Assembly (NCBI RefSeq): GCF_032062135.1 | Contig: NC_092858.1 | Location: 166,124,664-166,188,663 of the forward strand | DNA length: 64,000 nt | Direction of reading: 5' to 3' | DNA from: Pyxicephalus adspersus | Taxonomy: Eukaryota; Chordata; Amphibia; Anura; Pyxicephalidae | Shown: in pieces, positions 53,801-62,800 of the stretch | How the letters are laid out: each line of letters opens with the position of its first letter | Numbering within the stretch: the stretch's first letter is position 1 | Program-made: the position numbers and the translations under genes | Notes under the pieces: generated by a model | Database searches by the model: none | What the model saw: the letters and a program-made list of their open reading frames with translations, nothing else | Told to the model about the DNA's origin: nothing

Positions 53801-56800
53801 GCTGCTGCCACCTCCACACTCTGTCGTTTTGTAACTCTGTAGCCTCCTGATACTTTCGCCACCTCCAGACTCTGTCATTGTGCCACTCTTTGGCCTCCGG
53901 ATGCTGCCACCACCTCCACACTATGTCCTTGTGACACTCTGTGGCCTCCTGATGCTGCTGCAACCTCCACACTATGTCATTGTGCCACTCTGTGGCCTAC
54001 TCCTCCTGCCACCACCTCCACACTATGTCCTCGTGCCACTCTGTGGCCTCCTGATGCTGCCGCCACCTCCAGACTTTGTCATTGTGCCACTCTGTGGCCT
54101 CCTAAAGCTGCCGCCACCTCCAGACTCTGTCATTGTGCCACTCTGTGGCCTACTCAAGCTGCCGCCACCTCCAAACTCTGTTGTTGTGCCACTTTGTGGC
54201 CTCCTGATGCTGCCGCCACCTCCAGACTCTGTCATTGTGCCACTCTGTGGCCTACTCATGCTGCCACCACCTCTACACTATGTCCTTGTGGCACTTTGTG
54301 GCCTCCTGATGCTGCCACCACCTCCACACTGTCATTGTGCCACTCTGTGGCTGACTCATGCTGCTGCCACCTCTACACTCTGTCGTTGTGCCATTCTGTA
54401 GCCTCCTGATGCTGTCGCCAACTCCAGACTCTGTCATTGTTCCACTCTGTGGCCAGTTATCCCTGTGGTAAATTTTCTGACACCTCCTGCTCCTAACCCA
54501 AAAGTAGGAAGGATCAAGAGGCGCCACTTTCACAATCTGTATTCATTCTTAAAGTCCTGATGCTGCTGCCACCTCCAGACTCTGTCATTGTGCCAACTTT
54601 GTGGCCTCCTGATGCTGCCGCCACCTCCAGACTCTGTCATTGTGTCACTCTGTGGTTTCCTCATGCTGCTTCCACCTCACCACTATGTCATTTGTGCCAC
54701 TCTGTGAACTTCTCAAACTGTTCCCCCACCCTCCCCGATCCATGACTGGGCCACTATTTTGCCTTTTTGGCCTGGATGACATCACTATTTATTTGACCCT
54801 CCTTCTGATCTGTCAGAAGGAAGGAAAAACGAGACGCACAACAGATCCTGTCTGTGTAGCAGCTGTAAGGCCTGTATGGTCCCATCAGAATTGGCCTATG
54901 ATTTGGCAGCCAAAAGCAGGAATGGGTACAAAACACAGAAGACATGCAAATATTCCATTCACGTGTCATCTCTCTTTTTGGATCCACTCCTGTTTTTTTT
55001 GGCATTAGCAATACTTATGGATTATTGAGCAAATGCTGACCGACTGAAGGCAGATGCTCCACAGACAGGATCCGTTTTTTGTGGGTTATTGTTCTGATGG
55101 ATCAGTGGAAGGGCAAAATATTCAGTGATGTCAACACAAACTTAGTGCTGACACCCTCTCCACTCTGTCGGGGGGGCTCTACTTGTATAGGCAGTTAATA
55201 GAACAGGTTCTGTGAACATCTTTGTGGAATCAGCTGACAATGGTGTAAAAGGAGTGCGCTTCTTCTTGATGCTAACATGGACCTGTAAGGCTGAGTTCAT
55301 ACTTGAGTTATTTGGTCTGTTTTGTCTCCGTGACTGGCCTAATAAGTGAAGTATGCAGTGATTCTAATAGCGACGCCTGCCATCTGCATGTCATACTGAC
55401 TCGCAGTTTTATTTCACTACCACAGCAGACTCCCTATGCAAACTGCAAAGGAACAGTGTTCTACACCACTATCAAGGCTCTATGCAGGCCGGAAATAGAA
55501 GTTTTATAACACGATTTGCTGAATAAATTCGAATCGAAGCAAATCTTTTCGAAATATTCATCGAACCGGCCGAATCGAATTTTTGAGAAATTCGCTCATC
55601 TCTGGTCCTGTACATCAAGTATTGCATAGAAAGCAATGTCTGATGTTTAATGTACAGGGCTGCGTATTAGGTTGGTGCTATATATATCCTGTTTATTAAT
55701 ATTATTAATAATAATATTAATAATATTCACTAATCCATTGCACTGCAATGGATTAGTGAATTGGATTATTGGATTGCACAATGTTTTTATAAAAAAAATC
55801 AATGGATTGCACAATGTTTTTGTAATTTCCTCCTGCACTTAATTCTTCTTATTTCTGTGCGCTGTGGTAAATGTGGTTAATGTCATAATAGACTTTTATA
55901 TTATCTGTGCTTATAATAAAGTTAAAGCCTTTCATGTATAGTGCGCTTTTCAAATGTGTACTGAAACATGTGAATTAAATGTCAACCTGATGCACAAATG
56001 TATCTACGTTAATTTAAAAAAAGTGCATTTGATTATGAATATTTTTTTATGCACAGCTAATGTTCTCTCATACAGCTGACATTCCCAGAAATCAAGCAGT
56101 AAGAGAGTTATGCACAACCACTGCTATGGCTGTAGGGTAAAACAGTACGTTTTATGATGATTTCTTTTTGCAGGAATCCCTAAAAGGTTTTTTGTAAGCA
56201 ATTATATAATTTAGCTTTGCAGTAACCACACTAAAAAGAAAGAAAGACAGCTATATATCGGATTTGTAAATCTCCACTTCTGCTCTTTAAAATATTTGTA
56301 TCCATGGCCAGAGATGGCTCATTGTCCGATTCTTTACCTATTCTCTTTTGTGATTTTACTATTCACCCCACACAGGCTTTCTCTTCTCTTGCCCTTCCAT
56401 GTGCTGATATCTGTTCTTTTTTCAGTTTTCGGTTCAGTAACAAGATTGACAATAAAGGTCACCTGGCTGTTGGCCTATACGGAAATGGATTTAAGTCGGG
56501 CTCCATGCGTCTGGGAAAGGACGCCATCGTGTTCACAAAAAATGACTCTGGAATGCACGTGGGGATGTTATCTCAGACCTTTCTGGAGAAGATTAATGCA
56601 GAGAGTGTCATTGTGCCAATTATCTCCTTTGACAAACAAAATATCCTTTTCTTATTTATTGTCATTTATCTCTTTTATCATATTGACTTCTGCAACCACA
56701 TTCAGCAGCAGATCCATTCTAAAGATCTTGGAATCTTCTATTCATAGATGGTTTTTATGACTTTAGGACAAATTTCACTATCTAGAAACAAGCCAGTTCC

Positions 56801-59800
56801 CATATGCCAGCTGAAAGCTAAAATAAGGAAATAAATCAGGAGTAAAATTTTTAAGCCGGAGCTCTTAATGCATCAGTAGAAGAACACTGATGCAGCTGTG
56901 AATTGGTAGATTTGGCCATGATACTATTAGTGAAGGGAACAATGTAGGGTTTTTAAAAGACATCAAAAGAAATGCTGGGACATCAAAAGGAAGCTTGTAA
57001 ACTGGCACTGTCATGTGGAACAGGGTCAGTTGGGAGCTATGGACAGGGACAGTGCATCGCCCTGCCCAGCGAATCAAGATTGTCTATCAGAGGAGAATAA
57101 AAAATAAGATGGCTGTGACTTGTGAGGGAATGGGAACAGGTAGGTAAAAGGATTTAGTTCCACTTTAGTTTGCACTTTTACACTTTTTTAATTGAAAAAA
57201 CACAACTTTAACTCTTCATACAACAGTTGGTGAGAACATCTGACTGTGAAGCCAGTCTAAATGCGATTCTCGAACACTCCCTCGTTAAAACTGAAAATGA
57301 CATTTTGGCAAAGCTTGATGCCATTAAAGGCAAAAAAGGAACACGGATAATTATCTGGAACCTTAAAAGATAGGGCTTTGCTGTGCATGTAAATATTTAT
57401 TCACATATTTGCAAAGATTTGACTAGAAAGCTAAGTAAAGTCAAACAGCTGGGAAGAGAGCTGGTATATGAGGTGTAATATCAATTTCAATTCAAATTTC
57501 AAGATAATAAAAACAAATGTATGATGCCGTGTCCTTTGAGTATAAAACTATACATATCATTAAAACTGACATAATAATATACTATATATGAGGTCCATGC
57601 TCGCCCTTCCTGTGCTGTATCACCTGGATATTTGTATGATTTTTCTTACCAGCTTAACATTTTAAGGCTTTCAAATGACACATAATATCAAATGTCATAC
57701 CCACTGCCCCTGAAGAAGCAGTCATTATTTTTGGAAAACTATGAAACGCGTTAGGTTTCAGTGATTGTAGGAAATATCTATGCAAGGTTTTGACCCAATT
57801 CAAGGGTTATATGTTTGACATCTGACTATGATTTGCCTGTTGTGTGTCTAACCAATGTCTTTATTCCTTTCTATTGCTATATGTATAGATTTTTTATTGA
57901 ATATGTGCTGTGAATAAATATTAGTTTTAAAATTGATTTTTGTGTACAATAATGTTACTGCTTACCACAGGCCAGTTTCATGTTTTAGTCCATGTTTTAT
58001 TGGGTCTATCATCTTTTCTACAATTTCTATTTTATTATATGGGATGTGGCTGTAATTAAATGATCTGTTTTCTTTCAATTGTAAATTATACATTAAGGAT
58101 TTTCAGCCTGAAAAAAAAGTTGTCCATACCCACCAAGGCCACTCCATTGTTATTACCCAAATCGGAGTGAGAGAAGCTCCAGATTTAATACGTCCTTCAG
58201 ATGGGTTTAGTTGTTTTTTCTGTTGTTTTTTTACCTTTCCCATTTGATTATTTATTGTAAGTAATTCTTAGACTTAGAGGTGATCACATATGGAACTCTG
58301 AATACAGACAGGTGATCACATTTGGATCTCTGTACACGGAAAGAGGAAATCACACTTAGATCTCTATACACAGACAGAAGGTGATCACAGTTAAAATCTC
58401 TATACACAGAAAGAGGTGATCACGCTTAGAACGCTATACACAGACAGAGGTGATCATGCTTAGATCTCTACACACAGACAGAGGTGATCACATTTGGATC
58501 TCTGTACACAAACAGAGGTAATCACACTTAGATCTCTATACACAGATATAGGCAATCACGCTTACATCTCTATAGACAGACATGGGTTATCACGCTTAGA
58601 TCTCTATACACAGAGGTGATCACAGTTGGATCCCTCTACACAGACAGGTGATCACATTTGGATCTCTGTACACAGAAAAAGGTGATTACACTTAGATATC
58701 TATACCCAGACAGATGTCAGACAGTTAGATCTCTTTATCGAGGCCGAGGTAATCACACTTAGATCCCTATACACAGACAGAGGTTATCACACTTAGATCT
58801 CTATACACAGACAGAGGTTATCACACTTAGATCTATGTACACAAATAGGTGATCTCATTTGGATCTCTGTAGACAGACAGAGGTAATTACACTTAGATCT
58901 CTATACACAGACAGAGGTGATCACACTAAAGGTGCGTACACACTTCCAATTTTTATCGTTCCAATCGAACGACGAACGATCAATTGGGCAAAAAATCGTT
59001 CGTAAAAAAGTAACCAACGAGGGAGGTAATCATGCTTAGATCTCTATACACAGACTTACGTTATAACACTCAGTTCTCTATACACAGACAGAGGAGGTGC
59101 TCACACTTGGATCTCTATACACAGACAGAAGGTGATCACATTTCGATCTCTATACACAGAAAGGAGGTGATCCCATTTGGATCTCTATACACAGACAGGA
59201 GGTGATCACAGTTAGATCTCTATACAGAGACAGAGGTGATCACACTTAGATCTCTATACACAGACAGAAGTGATCATGCTTAGATCTCTATACACAGACA
59301 GGAGGTGATCACATTTTGATCTCTATACACAGACAGGAGGTGATCACATTTCGATCTTTATACACAGACAAGAGGTGATCGCGCCTAGATTTCGATACAC
59401 AGACATAGGTGATCATGCTCAGATCTATATACAAAGAGAGAGAGGTGATCACACTTAGATTTATATACATAAATAGAGGTAATCACGCTTAGTTCTCTAT
59501 ACACAGACATAGGTTATCACACTCAGTTCTCTTTACACAGACAGAGGAGGTGATCACACTTAGATCTCTATACACAGACAGGAGGTGATCACATTTGGAT
59601 CTCTATACACAGATAAGATGTGATCACATTTCGATCTCTATACACAGACAGGATGTGATCACATTTCGATCTCTATACACAGACGGAGGTGATCACACTT
59701 AGAACTCTATACACAGACAGAGGTGATGACGCTCAATTCTCTATTCACGGACAGAGGTGATCACATTTGGATCTCTGTACACAGACAGAGGTAACCAAAC

Positions 59801-62800
59801 TTAGATCTATATACAGAGACAGAGGTGATCACAGTTAGATTCCTATAAACAGACAGAGGTGATCACTCTTAGATCTCTTTACACAGATATAGGTAAACTC
59901 GTTCAGATCTCTATACACTGATGTGATCATATTTGAATCTCAGTACATAGACAGGTGATCACATTTGGTTCTCTGTACACAGAAAGAGGTAATCACACTT
60001 AGATCTCTATACACAGTCAGGAGGTGAGCACATTTGGATCTCTGTACACAGACAGAAGGTGATCACACTTAAAATCTCTATACACAGACATAGGTGATCA
60101 CGCTTAGAACTCTATACCCAGACAAAGGTGATCACACTTAGATCTCTATACACAGACAGGTGATCACACTTAAAATCTCTATACACAGACAGAGGTGATC
60201 ACAGTTGGATTTCTATACAGAGACAGAGGTGATCACACTCAATTATCTATACACAGACAGAGGTGATCACACTTAGACAGAACTGATCTCACTTACATCT
60301 CTTCATACGAACAGGTGGTGATGACAATCACATGTACAGTACAGAGCTCCGCCCCTGTACAGAGCAGAGCAGACCACGCCCCTCGCCCCTCCCAGCTCAG
60401 CTAGTCCGCTCATTATAAGCCGGGCTCCGCAGTCCGTGTGCCAGTAAGCTGGTAGCGATCACTTATTGTATCCGACCTCCGAGGTTCTTCTGAAATGTCT
60501 GCTCAAGGGATTGGTGGGATTCGCCTGAGCTCGGTAAGTGAATAGGGGTTGTGTGGTCGGCTGTGTTTATATGTCAATGTTGTGTGTTAATTATTCACAA
60601 AATTGGGGACTGAGGCGGTCCAGGCACTGATAACACTAACTGTGGTGACACAATTATTATCACTCTGTCCTCCCCTTTTGTATGTTTTTTAGCTTCTCCT
60701 TCTCCCTTTTTACCTATTCTACTTGTTTTGTAAATGTAAAAATGTTCACTGTTCTTACAATGTAACAAAAACAGATTTAGGATTAGAAATGTAAAGGGGC
60801 ATATAAATCTATAACTAAATTATGAGAATAATATTTTAGAAATGACCTTCAGAATTATGTATAAGCACTGTAAACTTTTTGTTTATGTAGTGTAAGTTTA
60901 TAATTTTAATAAATTCTTTTTATTTTCAGTTGAACCCCAAATTTCTGCATACCAACTCCACAAGTCATACCTGGCCTTTCGGTGCTATAGCAGAAATTAT
61001 AGGTATGTTATTTTCCTACTTTTCCTACACATTTTATTTTTATTGTTTTAGGATTCATGCAGTTAGTGCCCGGTTAAAGGACATCTGACATACGGATGTC
61101 TTCTAGATACGAATGGGGCTTACCTGCTCCCTGGTGTGCAGAACAGAGGCTTTTTGGGGGGGGGGGCGGTTTACATGACTTGCAGAAGAAACTTTTTGTC
61201 TAAACACAGCTGAGACGGAGCTCTTCTGCAAGCTCTTGTAACTCTTTAATGACCAAGACAAACTCTGCAGTTGTTTCTTTTTGCATATCAAAGCACAGCT
61301 TGCTCTACAAGTTAATGAATGTGTAGGCAAGGTTTTTTTTGCTTTGATTGTGATTAACTCACAGTGAGGATTTTATACAGTAACTGACACAACACTGCCT
61401 AATAATATGTTGAGGCAAACATCTGTCCTAATTGCATTTAATAAAACAATGTACCTGTTCCCATTCCCTATCCCGTATCTAACCCGGCAACTACCTGTAC
61501 TCAGCCAGTTCCCATATGCCAGCTGAAAGCTAAAATAAGGAAATAAATCAGGAGTAAAAAGTTTAAGCCGAAGCTCCAAGTTGAAGAACACTGATGTGGA
61601 TTGGTAGATTTGGCCACATTACTATTAGTAAAGGGAACAGTAAAGGGTTTTTAAAAGACATCAAAAGAGATGCTGGGACATCAAAAGGAAGCTTATAAAC
61701 TGGCACTGTCATGTGGAACATGGTCAGTTGGGAGCTATAGACAGGGACGGTGCATCACCCTGCCCAGCGAATCAAGATGGTGAATCAAGATTGTCTACCA
61801 GAGGAGAAGAAAAAAAAAAGATGGCTGTGACTTGTGAGGGAATGGGAACAGGTAGGTACAAGGATTTAGTTTGCACTTTTCTGCTTTTCACTTTTTTAAT
61901 TGAAACTACACAACCTTAACTATTCATACAACAGTTGGTGAGAACATCTGACTGTGAAGCCAATCTAAATGCGATTCTCGAACACTCCCTCGTTAAAACT
62001 GAAAATGAAATTGTGTCAGAGCTTGATGCCATTAAAGGCAAAAAAGGAACACGGATAATTATCTGGAACCTTAAAAGGTAGGGCTTTGCTGTGCATGTAA
62101 ATATTTATTCACATATTTGCATAGATTTGACTAGAAAGCTAAGTAAAGTCAAACAGCTGGGAAGAGAGCTGGTAAACCACACAGAACCATTATAGACTGA
62201 TATTTGAGGTGTAATATAATTTTCAATTCAAATTTTAAGATAATAAAAACAAATGTATGATGCAGTGTCCTTTGAATTAAAAACTATACATATCATTAAA
62301 AGTGTCATAATAATATACTATATATGAGGTCCATGCTCGCCATTCCTGTGCTGTATCACCTGGATATTTGTATGATTTTTCTTACCAGCTTAACATTTTA
62401 AGGCTTTCAAATGAGACATAATATCAAATGTCATACCCACTGCCCCTGAAGAAGCAGTCATTATTTTTGGAAAACTGTGGAACGCGTTAGGTTTTAGTGG
62501 TTGTAGGAAATATCTATACAAGGTTTTGACCCAATTCAAGGGTTATATGTTTGACATCTGACTATGATTTGCCTGTTGTGTGTCTAACCAATGTCTTTAT
62601 TCCTTTCTATTGCTATATGTATAGATTTTTTATTGGATATGTGCTGTGAATAAATATCTGTTTTAAAATTGATTTTTGTGTACAATAATATTACTGCTTA
62701 CCACAGGCCAGTTTCATGTTTTAGTCCATGTTTTATTGGGTCTATCCTCTTTTCTACAATTTCTATTTTATTATACGGAATGTGGCTATAATTAAATGAT

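Larger units (their letters stand above)
50150..55595 (+). mobile_element. Degenerate hAT-type DNA transposon with an internal minisatellite
   Basis: Transposase remnants in several frames. N-terminal Ser/Thr-rich segment with [20 protein letters not shown] (about 50365-50425); a core with [18 protein letters not shown] and [20 protein letters not shown] (50895-51130); an acidic insert; and the C-terminal hAT dimerisation region [20 protein letters not shown] (about 52060-52125). Stops and frameshifts separate the parts, so it is inactive. The right end near 55575-55595 (GAGAAATTCGCTCATCTCTG) looks like a hAT terminus; the left end is not clear and may be truncated. Confidence 0.75.
38377..58274 (+). 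repeat. Tandem segmental duplication of MORC3 5' end, copy 1
   Basis: Unit with minisatellite, promoter, exons 1-5 and about 0.9 kb of intron 5. Homologous blocks shared with copy 2: about 38.57-38.98 with 60.27-60.65 kb, 48.36-49.15 with 60.65-61.41 kb, and 56.79-58.27 with 61.50-63.01 kb. The segments 38979-48360 and about 49160-56790 have no counterpart in copy 2. Intronic identity looks about 93-97% by eye. Confidence 0.85.

Noticed and set aside
52790..54259. - strand frames rich in GGGGS and [10 protein letters not shown]
   Set aside because: By-product of the 51-bp minisatellite; the glycine-serine stretch is the reverse of CCGCCACCTCC and has no coding support.
57227..57228. AG acceptor in CATACAACAG/TTGG as the start of MORC3 exon 5
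   Set aside because: From the preceding exon phase it shifts the frame and soon meets TGA, and the AT donor at 56641 has no U2-type partner; the AC end at 57221 gives the conserved frame.
58275..60290. CRISPR-like array
   Set aside because: Contiguous degenerate tandem repeats without unique spacers, in a vertebrate gene; a minisatellite.
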